This document shows positions 51,248 through 60,698 of a stretch of 64,000 bases of DNA, one piece after another. The notes below the pieces were generated by a model. It was not told where the DNA came from. It searched no databases and worked only from the letters and a program-made list of their open reading frames with translations. This DNA is from an uncultured Bacilli bacterium (GTDB lineage: Bacteria > Bacillota_I > Bacilli_A > RF39 > UBA660): contig CAKOJR010000002.1 in assembly GCA_934090735.1 (NCBI GenBank), positions 140,432 through 204,431 of the forward strand, in the 5' to 3' direction. Position numbers and translations under genes: made by a program. Numbering within the stretch: position 1 is the stretch's first letter; the number at the start of each line of letters is the position of its first letter.

Positions 51248-51991
51248 ATTTTGTTTCCATTTTGCTGTAAGAATTATATTTGATGTTACTGGAGTATTAA
51301 AATCATATTCTTTATTATTGTAATACCAACCTAGGAATGTATATCCCTCTTTTTTAGGTTCTTGTGGTTTTGTTGCTTTTTCACCTTGTTTTAATGTTTG
51401 AGTTGGAATGCTTGATGCTTTATCAGTATCAAATACTACATAATATTTTCTTTCTTTAGTAACTACTTTAGTTATATATTCTTGCTTTTTTGTAGTTGCT
51501 GGTTTTTGATTATTTGTATTATTACTATTTGCTTTTTTAGTAGTTGTCTTTTTAGTGGTTGTTGTAGTTGGTTCATCACATTTTGTTTCTTCACATAGAG
51601 TTTTGTATGCATAAATTGTTTCTTCTTCACTTCCACACTTTAGATATATTTCAATTTCATATTCGCTTCCTGATTTGGTTGCTTCAGCATAACTATTTTC
51701 TTCGTCACAATCTTTTCCTTTTGAATCTTGTAATTTACTGATTTTACCGGATACAATTAGGTCATTTAATGTTACTACTTTGGTATCATTTTCTTTCTCG
51801 GGTAAGTTTTTGTTTTGGAAGTAATTAATACTAACGTCCTTTAACTTGGTGATATTACTTGTAAAGCTTTCACTTTTATTTTTGCTTTTGATAGGCATTA
51901 GTTTAATTACTAGAATTACTACTAAGATGATAATAGCAAATTTTAATAAAAATCCTTTCCAATCAAATTTAAATTTGTTTTCTTCGTACAT
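51245..51991 (-). CDS. Anchored surface protein with one InlB-type repeat
   Basis: The 248-residue protein has an N-terminal membrane helix (about 12-29), an outer region with four Cys (about 30-140, two CxE/CDE-type pairs), a Thr/Lys-rich linker (about 141-165) and a C-terminal InlB/Listeria-Bacteroides-type repeat (YVVFDTDKA through FLGWYYNNKEYDFNT to AKWKQN). It is likely displayed on the surface. The repeat is of the same kind as those in the giant protein at 26717-30709 but more diverged. Confidence 0.75.
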   Translation of the reverse strand: MYEENKFKFDWKGFLLKFAIIILVVILVIKLMPIKSKNKSESFTSNITKLKDVSINYFQNKNLPEKENDTKVVTLNDLIVSGKISKLQDSKGKDCDEENSYAEATKSGSEYEIEIYLKCGSEEETIYAYKTLCEETKCDEPTTTTTKKTTTKKANSNNTNNQKPATTKKQEYITKVVTKERKYYVVFDTDKASSIPTQTLKQGEKATKPQEPKKEGYTFLGWYYNNKEYDFNTPVTSNIILTAKWKQN

Positions 51992-52066
51992 ATTATTCCC
52001 CTGCTTTCTATAAGACCTTTCATATAAGATTTATGATAGCAGAATTGCATTTAAAAAGCAAGAAAT

Positions 52067-52804
52067 TTATTCTTGCTCGTTGAATTTTTTTAATTTATTT
52101 AGTTCAGCCAAGTAGTCACTTTTTCTTAAATGTTCTAAAGTTACATCTATCTGTTTATTTGCTTTTATTTCACCGGCTTTAGCTGAATTTCTGTCTGTTA
52201 TTAAGTTTGCTGTTTTTTTGTTATAAACAAGTTTAACAATTTTCATTAAGTCATAAATGATAACACCAAGTGCTGGTAATAGTACTACAATAAACCATCC
52301 CATTTTTGTTGCAATAAAGCCTTGGATTTTACCTACTGCTGGAAGTTTTATTACTACTTTGCCAATTATATCATTATATTTAGCTGTTGCACTATCTGCA
52401 GATGGGTTAAAGTCACCTTTCGTAACGTATTCGTAGGTACCATCATCATTTTTAATAATGTTAATAACTCTATGGGTTACAGTTAAACCTTTACTGATTG
52501 AGCTTGTTGAGTTAAATGTAATAACGTCGCCTACTTTAATTGATTCAGGAGATTTAACTCTGACATTTACAATTACGTCATCAACTTTAATATTAGGCTC
52601 CATCGAACCAGTTGCTATATTGTAAAGTGAAAATAATGGTTTATATTCAGGATTTTTAACAACTACTCTAGCGGCAATTACATAATAAATTAAGAACATA
52701 CCAATAATAATTAACAATATTAATACAGCTGAAGAAAGAAGTTTACCAACGTAAGTTAGGGCATTTTTAATTTTTATATAATTTGACTTTGATAAAGAAT
52801 CCAT
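52067..52804 (-). CDS. sipW: SipW-type signal peptidase I
   Basis: Membrane peptidase of the S26B (ER/archaeal) type. The 245-residue protein has an N-terminal membrane region (about 22-46), catalytic Ser67 in ATGSMEP, His111 in VTHRV (replacing the bacterial Lys) and GDFNPSAD, and a C-terminal membrane helix (about 175-195). In Bacillus SipW processes TasA and TapA for matrix fibres. Two TasA/camelysin-like genes lie immediately upstream, which supports that role. A basic cytoplasmic tail follows. Confidence 0.93.
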   Translation of the reverse strand: MDSLSKSNYIKIKNALTYVGKLLSSAVLILLIIIGMFLIYYVIAARVVVKNPEYKPLFSLYNIATGSMEPNIKVDDVIVNVRVKSPESIKVGDVITFNSTSSISKGLTVTHRVINIIKNDDGTYEYVTKGDFNPSADSATAKYNDIIGKVVIKLPAVGKIQGFIATKMGWFIVVLLPALGVIIYDLMKIVKLVYNKKTANLITDRNSAKAGEIKANKQIDVTLEHLRKSDYLAELNKLKKFNEQE

Positions 52805-52910
52805 AACTCACCTTCTTACTCTATTACTATATTTATTATATAAAATCTTTTATTAAAGTTCAAGACGTTTATATCTTTTTTTTGTAAAGAACTATTTTTG
52901 TGTACAAAAT

Positions 52911-52930
52911 AAAAAAAGCCCGAAGGCTAA
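52911..52930 (-). terminator. Terminator after the TasA-like pair
   Basis: AGCC / GGCT stem with a TTCG tetraloop and seven T on the minus strand. Confidence 0.8.
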
Positions 52931-52934
52931 TTTA

Positions 52935-53615
52935 TTATGCTTGTTGTTCAATTTTTTCAGTTCCGATTTCAACCTTAGCACCGAATGCTTTATATTTATC
53001 GGCATCTTGGATGATATGGTTGTCTGGGAAATAAATATTTAATTCATAACTATGAACGATTCCATCACCTGGTAAGAAATATCCAGTTCCAAGTTTGATT
53101 GCATCTTGTGCACCACCTTTTACATCAACCCATTGTGGGATTTGAACTAGTTCACCATCAGCAGCATTTCCACCAGCTGTTTTTGTACCAACTAATGAAT
53201 ATTTAATTGCTCCGTCAGTAAATCCATTCTTTGTTACAACTAAATTAATTGTATAAGGCATTTTCATATTATCATCAGGATTAGTAGTATTACTACCAGT
53301 TAATGTAAATTTCTTAACGCCTACTGGGTCATATTGTGCTTGATCACAGTAATATCCAGTACCATCAGAAGGTTTTTTATCGTCACATTCTACTTTTGCA
53401 GCAGTTGGTAAGAATCCATCAACAAGTTCAACTTCAGTACCATTAGCAAAATTAATTTTTAATGTTCCTGCGTTCATCTTAACTGTTGGAGTTGTTTCAC
53501 CACCAGATATTTGTGCAGTGAAGTATGCGAATGTTGCTCCGATAACAGCTACTAATAGTGTTGCTACGCCGATTACAGTTAAAAGTAATGTATTAGTTTT
53601 AGAATTATCTTTCAT
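52935..53615 (-). CDS. TasA/camelysin-like secreted matrix protein 1
   Basis: The 226-residue protein has an unusual signal peptide with a cleavage region reading GATFAYFTAQ, the hallmark of SipW substrates of the TasA/CalY family, then a beta-rich outer domain to the end with two Cys (about 73 and 88). In Bacillus such proteins polymerise into fibres in biofilm matrix. It is the second of a tandem pair and lies just upstream of the sipW gene, which follows in the same direction. Good ribosome-binding site (GGAGGACA). Confidence 0.85.
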   Translation of the reverse strand: MKDNSKTNTLLLTVIGVATLLVAVIGATFAYFTAQISGGETTPTVKMNAGTLKINFANGTEVELVDGFLPTAAKVECDDKKPSDGTGYYCDQAQYDPVGVKKFTLTGSNTTNPDDNMKMPYTINLVVTKNGFTDGAIKYSLVGTKTAGGNAADGELVQIPQWVDVKGGAQDAIKLGTGYFLPGDGIVHSYELNIYFPDNHIIQDADKYKAFGAKVEIGTEKIEQQA

Positions 53616-53636
53616 ATTGTCCTCCTTCTATTTATA

Positions 53637-54248
53637 TTATTTAACTTCTGCAAGTACAATGTGTGCTTTAAATTGAGCACCTTGGTTTTCGTTTTGGTTA
53701 GTTTCGCTATCTTTGAAGTAGAATTTTAATGTATAAGTTTGAGTAACTTCAACATCTGATCCGTTACCAATAATTGTTGCGGTTCCAAAATCAATATTTG
53801 CAGATGGGTCAGCAATTTTAGTTTCTGTTTTTGCAGGAAGCAATGTTCCAGCAGCATCAGCTCCAGCGTTAGCTTCAACACCTTCTAAAGTATAAGATAA
53901 GGCATTAGGTTGGAATCTTTTGATAGGTGTAGTACCATCAGTGTCGTTATCATCGATAACTAGTGTAACATTAATTTTAATAGCTACTCCTTTATCAGCC
54001 TTGTTTGAAAGAACAAATTTTTTTGTTCCCCAAGCTTCTTCTTTTGGATAAATTCCAGAAGCGGTTATTTCAGTACCACCATCAAACTTGGTACCTATTG
54101 TTGCTGATCTTACTGTATATTCTTTTTCAGTATCAGTACCTGTTAATTGTGCACTGAAGTACGCAAATGTTGCTCCAACAACGGCAATTAATAGCGTAGC
54201 AATACCGATAATTGTTAGCATTACAGTATTATTTTTCCCTTCGCTCAT
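53637..54248 (-). CDS. TasA/camelysin-like secreted matrix protein 2
   Basis: The 203-residue protein opens with a SipW-type signal peptide (MLTIIGIATLLIAVVGATFA, then YFSAQ), followed by a beta-rich outer domain without Cys. The signal resembles that of the next gene closely, suggesting duplication, while the mature parts differ. Its promoter lies at 54274-54302. It may form heteropolymers with the neighbour (inference). Confidence 0.85.
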   Translation of the reverse strand: MSEGKNNTVMLTIIGIATLLIAVVGATFAYFSAQLTGTDTEKEYTVRSATIGTKFDGGTEITASGIYPKEEAWGTKKFVLSNKADKGVAIKINVTLVIDDNDTDGTTPIKRFQPNALSYTLEGVEANAGADAAGTLLPAKTETKIADPSANIDFGTATIIGNGSDVEVTQTYTLKFYFKDSETNQNENQGAQFKAHIVLAEVK

Positions 54249-54273
54249 TTTTGTATCCTCCTTTACTATATAC

Positions 54274-54302
54274 AGAATATCATTTTTAAAAAATTAAATC
54301 AA
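54274..54302 (-). promoter_or_regulatory. Promoter of the TasA-like pair
   Basis: Minus strand: TTGATT (54297-54302), 17-nt spacer, TATTCT (54274-54279), 26 nt before the ATG at 54248. Confidence 0.55.
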
Positions 54303-54363
54303 TAAGTTTTGATAGAATTTTTATTTTTTTGTCAAAATTTTTTATTTTAAGTTTTTATTTTGA

Positions 54364-54396
54364 AAGAAAAAAATGAACAATTTTTGTTTGCTCATT
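54364..54396 (-). terminator. Terminator after the histidine kinase gene
   Basis: AATGAACAA / TTGCTCATT stem (one mismatch) with a 7-nt loop and T run on the minus strand. Confidence 0.65.
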
Positions 54397-55780
54397 TCTT
54401 AAATTCTTTTGATTTTGCAATGTAAAAATAGAATTTTGTACCTTTATTTTTCACACTTTCAACGCCATATTTAAAGTCATGCTTAACTAAAATATTTTGA
54501 ACTATCGATAGGCCTAATCCTGTTCCGACGACATTTCGTTTATGATTCTTTTCGTTTTTATAATATTTTGTCCAAATTTGTTCTAAATCTTTTTTATCTA
54601 TGCCCTTACCCGTATCAATAACTTCAACTAAATAATTATTTTTATTTTCAGTAATATTAATATTTACAGTTAGGTCTTCACCAGTATAATTTATTGCATT
54701 ATTTATTAGATTGTATAGTACCTGGTTTATTTTATTTTTATCAGCATGAACTACTGCTATATCTGGTGCATTTAATATTAATTTGTAGTTTTCCGTTTCT
54801 TTAATTATTTGATATCTATTTAAAATTGATTTTACTTCTTCGACTAAATCATAATCTTCCATGATAAGTTCGTCTTTATTGTTTTCTAGTTTAGATAGAT
54901 TAAGGATATCATTTACTAAAATATTTAGTCTGTCTGCTTCTTGGATTATGATACTTAGATTTTCATTTCTTTTAGCTTTGTTATTGTAGTTAATGTCTCT
55001 TGCCATTTCAGCATAGGCTTTAATCATGGTTAGTGGTGTTTTTAAGTCATGTGATACGTTAGCCATTAAATCTTTTCTAAGTTCGTCTGTATTTTTTATC
55101 TCACTTTTAGCATAATTTAATGTTGTTGTTAATTCATCTAATTCTTTTATATTATACACTTCTTCATCTGGTTCATAATTGCCTTTGGCCATTTCTTTTG
55201 CTTTATTTGTGATTTTTAAAATTGGCTTGTTTAACATGTTAGATACAAGAATTGACATTACTCCAGCAAGAATTATTACGATAAATGTTATGTATATTAA
55301 CTGACCGCTTAAGACATTAGTGGTACTATTAACATCTTCTAATTTAGTGTTTAGAATTATATATAAATTATCATTTAGTTTAACACCATACATTATGCTT
55401 TTTGAATCATATCTTGGATCAATTATTTTTATTAAACTTTTTTTAGAGGTTCCTGTTATAATTTTATTTTTGGCGTTTATAATTTTAGCATTATTTGAAT
55501 TTAAAATACAATCTTTGTTTTGCGTGTTATATCCATATATTTTGTCGCCATAATATACTTCGGCACACATATCATTATCATAAATTTCTTTTTCTAAATT
55601 TTCTAGGTTGCTTTCAGAAATTTCAGATGCAACTTTGACTATTTTGTTGTACTGATATCTTTCAAAAAAGATTTTTAAAAAGACAATTTGGAATAACCAA
55701 AGTAAAAGGAGGATGATTGCTGAATAGGATAAAAGATAAATAAATGTTTTTTTTCTTATACTATTACTCTCTGTATTCAA
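54392..55780 (-). CDS. Sensor histidine kinase
   Basis: The 462-residue membrane kinase has two membrane helices (about 14-36 and 158-180) enclosing an outer sensor domain of about 120 residues, a HAMP-like linker (about 182-232), a HisKA domain with phospho-acceptor His243 in NVSHDLKTP, and a catalytic ATPase domain with NNAINYTG, DTGKGID and GTGLGLS. It starts at TTG 55780 (AGGTAGGG upstream) and overlaps the response regulator gene by 17 nt. The signal sensed is unknown. Confidence 0.95.
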   Translation of the reverse strand: MNTESNSIRKKTFIYLLSYSAIILLLLWLFQIVFLKIFFERYQYNKIVKVASEISESNLENLEKEIYDNDMCAEVYYGDKIYGYNTQNKDCILNSNNAKIINAKNKIITGTSKKSLIKIIDPRYDSKSIMYGVKLNDNLYIILNTKLEDVNSTTNVLSGQLIYITFIVIILAGVMSILVSNMLNKPILKITNKAKEMAKGNYEPDEEVYNIKELDELTTTLNYAKSEIKNTDELRKDLMANVSHDLKTPLTMIKAYAEMARDINYNNKAKRNENLSIIIQEADRLNILVNDILNLSKLENNKDELIMEDYDLVEEVKSILNRYQIIKETENYKLILNAPDIAVVHADKNKINQVLYNLINNAINYTGEDLTVNINITENKNNYLVEVIDTGKGIDKKDLEQIWTKYYKNEKNHKRNVVGTGLGLSIVQNILVKHDFKYGVESVKNKGTKFYFYIAKSKEFKK

Positions 55781-56423
55781 ATTTATACCCTACCTTTCTG
55801 ATTGTTTTTATGTTATCACGATAGTTTTTAAGTTTACTTCTAAGTAATTTGATATGGGCATCAATTGTGCGGTCATCTGCTTCATAATCATATCCCCAAA
55901 TTTTATTTATGATGACTTCTCTAGATAGAGCTATGTTTAAGTTTGTAAGAAATAATTTTAAAAGTTCGAACTGAGTATGAGTTAATTCAATAATTTCATC
56001 ATTTATAGATACTTCTCGTGTTAGGTTATTTAGTTTTATTGTGCCAACTGTAATAATATCGTCTTCCTTTTTTCTTTTGGTAACTGCCTTGATTCTTGCG
56101 ATTAGTTCTTTAGGGCTAAATGGTTTAATTACATAATCATCGATACCTAGGTCAAAGCCATTTAATTTATCTTCTTCCATAGTACGAGCAGATAAAATAA
56201 TTACTGGGATATCCTTTACTTTTTTAATTTCTCTTATTGCACTAAATCCATCTCTTTTGGGCATCATTATATCCATTACGATTACATCATAATCGTTTGC
56301 TAGTGCTTTATCAATGGCAATGTCACCGTCTTCTGCTTCGTCAACCTGATAATTTTCTAATTTAGCATACTCTTTAATGACGTTCCTTATTAGTTCTTCG
56401 TCATCAACAATTAACAATCTCAC
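55764..56423 (-). CDS. OmpR/PhoB-family response regulator
   Basis: The 219-residue regulator starts at GTG 56423 (AAGGT 7 nt upstream; MRLLIVDDEE), with the acidic pair D7/D8, phospho-acceptor Asp51 in VIVMDIMMP, a switch Ser/Thr and Lys in the receiver domain, and a C-terminal winged-helix DNA-binding domain (about 125-219) of the OmpR type. The partner kinase follows with overlapping frames. Target genes cannot be read from this window. Confidence 0.95.
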   Translation of the reverse strand: MRLLIVDDEELIRNVIKEYAKLENYQVDEAEDGDIAIDKALANDYDVIVMDIMMPKRDGFSAIREIKKVKDIPVIILSARTMEEDKLNGFDLGIDDYVIKPFSPKELIARIKAVTKRKKEDDIITVGTIKLNNLTREVSINDEIIELTHTQFELLKLFLTNLNIALSREVIINKIWGYDYEADDRTIDAHIKLLRSKLKNYRDNIKTIRKVGYKFEYRE

Positions 56424-56470
56424 TTCTATCACCTTGAGTTATATTATATCAAATTTATGAAGATTATATG

Positions 56471-56492
56471 AAAAAAACTGGAATTAATCCAG
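56471..56492 (-). terminator. Terminator after yebC
   Basis: CTGGA / TCCAG stem with a 5-nt loop and seven T on the minus strand. Confidence 0.75.
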
Positions 56493-57203
56493 ATTAACGT
56501 TTGTATATATAGCACTTACGTCGTCGATTGCATCTAGTAAGTTATATAGTTTATCATATGTTTCTTTATCTTCGCCTGTTAGAGTTACTTCTTCTTTTGC
56601 AAACATACCAACTTCATCATAAGTGTATTCGATTCCTGGAATGATTTTTTCTAACTCTTCTTTTACCTTATTAATATCTTTAGGGTTTGCTGTGATAGTT
56701 ATTTCACCATCGTTTGATTCTAAGTCAATGATTTCAATTCCAGCGTTAAGAAGTTCTTCAAATATCTTTTCTTCATCATTACTTTTAAATGAGATAATTG
56801 CTAGATAATCATAATTGTATGATACTGAGTTAGTAACGCCTAAACTCTTATGAACTTTATTAAAAGCTGCTCTTATTTCTCCTACTGTACGATTAACATT
56901 ATCGGTTAGAGTCTTTATAATAAAAGTGCTTGCACCTGGACCAAAGCCTTCATAAATGACTTCTGTATAATCTTCGCCACCTGATCCTTTTGCTTTATCT
57001 ATTGCCCTTTTAATTATGTCCATTGGTACTTGTTCTTTTTTAGCTTTTTCTACTAAATGTTTAAGGTTTACATTTGATTCTAATTCTGGCACTCCTTTTT
57101 TAGCAGCTAAATATATTTCTTTAGCATAATTACTATATAGTTTTGCTTTTACTGCTCCATTTTTTTGAATGCTTGCTTTTCTTACTTCGTATGCTCTTCC
57201 CAT
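56484..57203 (-). CDS. yebC: YebC/PmpR family protein
   Basis: The 239-residue protein from ATG 57203 (AAGGTGAG upstream; three residues shorter than the longest frame) opens MGRAYEVRKASIQKNGAVKAK, the family signature, with KRAIDKAKGSGG and EVIYEGFGPG further on. YebC proteins act in translation at difficult sequences or as transcription regulators, depending on the member. It is a stand-alone gene before the two-component system, with its own terminator. Confidence 0.95.
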   Translation of the reverse strand: MGRAYEVRKASIQKNGAVKAKLYSNYAKEIYLAAKKGVPELESNVNLKHLVEKAKKEQVPMDIIKRAIDKAKGSGGEDYTEVIYEGFGPGASTFIIKTLTDNVNRTVGEIRAAFNKVHKSLGVTNSVSYNYDYLAIISFKSNDEEKIFEELLNAGIEIIDLESNDGEITITANPKDINKVKEELEKIIPGIEYTYDEVGMFAKEEVTLTGEDKETYDKLYNLLDAIDDVSAIYTNVNLD

Positions 57204-57240
57204 ACTTCTCACCTTCCGTTCTTATGTATTATAATAAAAT

Positions 57241-58287
57241 TTATATTATTTTACAATCTTTTATAAATGTTTTTAGACTTTTATCTTTAATTTCTGTGCG
57301 TTTTAGTTTAAATATTAAATAAGTTGGATTATATATTTTAAATCGCTCTAAATTTTCTTTTTTTAGGATATCTTCTAAAATTTTTATAACTAAATCTTTT
57401 GTACCTAGAGTACGATATTTGAATTTTAATTTTATGATTAGATCTTCGTTTATATTTCTAGTTATTTTCTCATAATATTTTTCTCTTTTATTTTTGAAAT
57501 AGTATTTGTATCCGTCTAAGTTTTCTAATACTTTTAGAGTGTCATAATAACCTAATTTCATATTATGAATATTACTTTCTTTATCAAAGATGATTATGGA
57601 TCCTAGATTTTCACTTGGCTTTATTTCGATGACTTTAGTTTCTTTTTTTAGTTTATTATGACTTATACCAATTCCTTTTATTCTTATTGAGTAAATAGTG
57701 TCACATCCATAATTTTCTACTAGTGATAAGGGAACGTTGTTATAAAAACCACCATCTAAATAATAGTTGTTATCGATTATTGGTTTGTAGTTAAATAATG
57801 GTAGGTAACAAGATGCTAGAATGTACTCTGGTAGTTTTCCTTTAGGAATGTCATCTATTGTTAGCTCTAATGGTTTTAAGCCATCAAACTTTACCGTAAT
57901 TAAACCTAATTTAATTTTACTTTTACGAATTTTATCTTCATCTATAGATTTTCTTAAAAGATTTAAAAATTTTGTAACATCTATTCCTTTATTTTTAAGA
58001 ATTTTTTTTAAGTCTGTCATGCCTGTTTCAATATCTGTGATTTTAAGATTTTTATTTTTGATTTTTTCGGCGAGTTCATTACTTATGCCAAAAATATCTG
58101 TGGTTGTAGTAAGCCAGAGATTAACTAATTTTTTTATGTCGCCTTGCACCATTAATGCAGCGTTTACTGAACCAATACTTGTGCCAGCAATAATTGATGG
58201 TTTGATGTGTTTTTTCTTTAGTGCTATGTAAGCTCCCGCTTGATATGCACCTTTTGCTCCTCCACCTTCTAAAGCGATACCTAACAT
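57241..58287 (-). CDS. Patatin-like phospholipase
   Basis: The 348-residue cytoplasmic protein has the patatin features: glycine-rich GGGAKGAYQAG near the start, nucleophile Ser37 in GTSIG, and catalytic Asp in DGGFYNN (about 176). It likely hydrolyses fatty acids from membrane lipids. The C-terminal half (about 220-348) is extra, Lys-rich and without clear motifs. Its start overlaps the end of the ZIP transporter gene by 7 nt, so they share a transcript. In other bacteria such proteins range from housekeeping lipases to effectors. Confidence 0.92.
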   Translation of the reverse strand: MLGIALEGGGAKGAYQAGAYIALKKKHIKPSIIAGTSIGSVNAALMVQGDIKKLVNLWLTTTTDIFGISNELAEKIKNKNLKITDIETGMTDLKKILKNKGIDVTKFLNLLRKSIDEDKIRKSKIKLGLITVKFDGLKPLELTIDDIPKGKLPEYILASCYLPLFNYKPIIDNNYYLDGGFYNNVPLSLVENYGCDTIYSIRIKGIGISHNKLKKETKVIEIKPSENLGSIIIFDKESNIHNMKLGYYDTLKVLENLDGYKYYFKNKREKYYEKITRNINEDLIIKLKFKYRTLGTKDLVIKILEDILKKENLERFKIYNPTYLIFKLKRTEIKDKSLKTFIKDCKII

Positions 58288-59009
58288 ATTAAACCTCCTA
58301 TAATAATTATTAGTATACCAGTAATTATTCCAAAGATAGTTTCTTTATTCCAGTTTTCTTTGATTTCAGTTATAAGTTCTGCTAATAATAGATATAGAAT
58401 CATACCTATTGTTATACTTAATAATATACCTAATACAAAATCAGTTAAAATTTCTTTAAATATCATTGTAAGTAAGCCACCAATAAATGTGCTTAAAGTT
58501 AATATAATGATGTAAATATTTTTATGTTTGTTATGTGCTTTATTTAGCATTGTGGTTATTTCAAGACCAAAAGGAATGTTGTGCATGCCAACTGCTATAG
58601 CGTAAATTATTCCTGACTTTATTGAACTATTAGCCACACCATATATGCCAATGCCTTCAACAATATTGTGAATTATCAATGCTAATGATGTCATTATACC
58701 AATATGCTCTAAATGATTTTCATGGTGGTGCTTTTTACTTTCTTCAAAATGATCATGATGGGGTACTAATTTTTCTAATGATAGTAATAATCCTATACCA
58801 ATAAGAATTCCTGCTAAAATGTATATTTTATTTTCTAATAATTCGAATGTTTCAGGAACGATATCAGTAATAAGTAAAAGTATTAATGATGAAAAAGCCA
58901 TTCCAATTGAAAAGCTTATTACTTTTTTGTTTCCTTTATTTATTTTGTTAATTACAACACCTATTAAGAAAAAAAGTCCAGCTATAAGTGTCAAAATCAG
59001 TTCTTTCAT
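58281..59009 (-). CDS. ZIP-family divalent metal transporter
   Basis: The 242-residue membrane protein has eight hydrophobic segments, a His-rich loop (HHDHFEESKKHHHENH) and the metal-site motifs HNIVEG and HNIPFG of ZIP transporters (ZupT-like). It would import zinc or a related metal. It precedes the patatin gene, with overlapping ends. The TasA-like gene upstream has its own terminator, so the two form a separate unit. Confidence 0.93.
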   Translation of the reverse strand: MKELILTLIAGLFFLIGVVINKINKGNKKVISFSIGMAFSSLILLLITDIVPETFELLENKIYILAGILIGIGLLLSLEKLVPHHDHFEESKKHHHENHLEHIGIMTSLALIIHNIVEGIGIYGVANSSIKSGIIYAIAVGMHNIPFGLEITTMLNKAHNKHKNIYIIILTLSTFIGGLLTMIFKEILTDFVLGILLSITIGMILYLLLAELITEIKENWNKETIFGIITGILIIIIGGLIC

Positions 59010-59020
59010 GGGTTCTCCTT

Positions 59021-59043
59021 TTAAAAAAAGACTTAATAGTCTT
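59021..59043 (-). terminator. Terminator after the lone TasA-like gene
   Basis: AAGACT / AGTCTT 6-bp stem, 4-nt loop, T run on the minus strand. Confidence 0.65.
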
Positions 59044-59630
59044 TATTCTGTAGCTTCATTAATCATTTCAGCATCTAAAGTTACTTTGGCTGATAATGTA
59101 CCATCTAATAAGTCAATTTGATTAGAATTTGTTTCTAATACATATATCCTTATTTCATAGTTGTTTGTTTTATTTTTATTTATTATAAAGTTGTCTTTTA
59201 ATAGTAAAGGCGCTGTTGCATCTTTAAATGAACCATTGGCGATTTTTATTTTGGTGTCGGTGTCCCATAGCTCCCATTTTAAATCTTCAGATGCTTTTAA
59301 ATTGTCAGATATTTCGATATTTGTTAGAGATAAACTATAGTTTATTTTATAATCATTATCTCCTGTTTTAACTGAAAAGATGCCTTTTGCAGCTTTACTT
59401 GAAGACTCATCTTCACTAATGGGTAGAAGGTCAGAGGCATTTATGTAGCCATCATCTGTTGTAATTAGGTCTATTTCAAATTTATTTGTTGCATTTCCGT
59501 CTATTACAGTGTTGTCTCCACTTACAGTTGCTAGAAAGTATGCGTATGAAATGCTTAAGACGATTGGTACGATGACTGCTATCATTATTAATAATTTATA
59601 ATTTAGTTTGCTTTCCTTTTTATCTTTCAT
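59043..59630 (-). CDS. TasA/camelysin-like secreted protein, stand-alone
   Basis: The 195-residue protein has a membrane/signal segment (about 10-32) ending SYAYFLATVSG, similar to the SipW-type signals of the proteins at 52935-54248 but more diverged, and a beta-rich outer domain. It is apart from sipW and under its own control: -35 TTGCAA and -10 TAATAT lie just upstream with a 17-nt spacer. It is probably a matrix or surface fibre relative. Confidence 0.7.
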   Translation of the reverse strand: MKDKKESKLNYKLLIMIAVIVPIVLSISYAYFLATVSGDNTVIDGNATNKFEIDLITTDDGYINASDLLPISEDESSSKAAKGIFSVKTGDNDYKINYSLSLTNIEISDNLKASEDLKWELWDTDTKIKIANGSFKDATAPLLLKDNFIINKNKTNNYEIRIYVLETNSNQIDLLDGTLSAKVTLDAEMINEATE

Positions 59631-59690
59631 ATTTAAACCCTATCTTTTCTAATATAATATTACTATATGAGAGTTCTTTTTGCAAGTTAT

Positions 59691-60698
59691 TTAGTTTAAG
59701 TTCATTGTGCTTTGAGCATTTAAAGTATAGTCTGTAAAATCATTTTTTAAATATAGAGGATATGCTGCACAGCCGATCATTGCTGCATTGTCAGTGCAGT
59801 ATTTAATTGGTGGCACAGTTAGGTTAACGTTGTATTTATTTGCTAGTTTTTCCATTTCACTGCGTAAGTATTTGTTTGCTGTTACACCACCAGCTACTAT
59901 TAATCTTTTTATGTTGTATTTATTTATAGCAAGTTCAGTTTTTCTTAATAGTTCATCAATTGCGACTTTTTGAAATGATGCAGCAAGGTCATATTTTCTA
60001 ATTTCGTTTCCTCTTTGTTTTTCATTATGAACTAGATTTATAACTGCACTTTTTAAACCACTATATGAAAAGTTTAATTCATCATTATTCATTGGAATTG
60101 GTAAATTGTATGTTGCTTCACCTTGTTCAGCGTATTTTTCGATGTTGGGACCACCAGGATATGGTAAATCTAGCACTCTGGCAACTTTGTCGTATACTTC
60201 TCCGATAGCATCGTCTAAAGTTTCACCTAATACTTTAAATTGATAGTCACCTTCCATAAGAACTAGTTCAGTATGACCACCGCTAATTACAAGTGCTAAA
60301 AGTGGGAATTCCATTTTTTGAACTAGATTGTTTGCGTAAATATGTCCTGCTAAGTGATTAACTTTTATTAAAGGTTTATTATATACTAATGCTAAAGTTT
60401 TAGCTGCTTCTATACCTACAAGTAAACTACCTAGAAGCCCTGGAGCGTATGTTACGGCAATTGCGTCCATGTCTTCAACTTTCATGTTTGCTTTATTTAA
60501 AACATCTTCCAAGACCATAGTAATGTTTTCGCTGTGCATACGGCTTGCGATTTCAGGTACTACACCACCAAAGGCAGCATGAGTATCCATTTGAGTTAGA
60601 ATAGTAGTTGCTATGTTGGCTGTGCCATTTTTAATAATTGCCATGCTGGTTTCGTCGCATGAAGATTCGATTGCTAAAATGTATATATCTTTTTTCAT
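59691..60698 (-). CDS. tsaD: tRNA N6-adenosine threonylcarbamoyltransferase TsaD
   Basis: Essential enzyme that puts the threonylcarbamoyl group on A37 of ANN-decoding tRNAs. The 335-residue protein has ESSCDET at the start, the metal-binding His115 and His119 in NHLAGH, SGGHTEL, and GGVTANKYLR near 260. It overlaps rimI by 4 nt (ATGA) and completes the module tsaB-rimI-tsaD; tsaE lies just upstream. Confidence 0.98.
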   Translation of the reverse strand: MKKDIYILAIESSCDETSMAIIKNGTANIATTILTQMDTHAAFGGVVPEIASRMHSENITMVLEDVLNKANMKVEDMDAIAVTYAPGLLGSLLVGIEAAKTLALVYNKPLIKVNHLAGHIYANNLVQKMEFPLLALVISGGHTELVLMEGDYQFKVLGETLDDAIGEVYDKVARVLDLPYPGGPNIEKYAEQGEATYNLPIPMNNDELNFSYSGLKSAVINLVHNEKQRGNEIRKYDLAASFQKVAIDELLRKTELAINKYNIKRLIVAGGVTANKYLRSEMEKLANKYNVNLTVPPIKYCTDNAAMIGCAAYPLYLKNDFTDYTLNAQSTMNLN

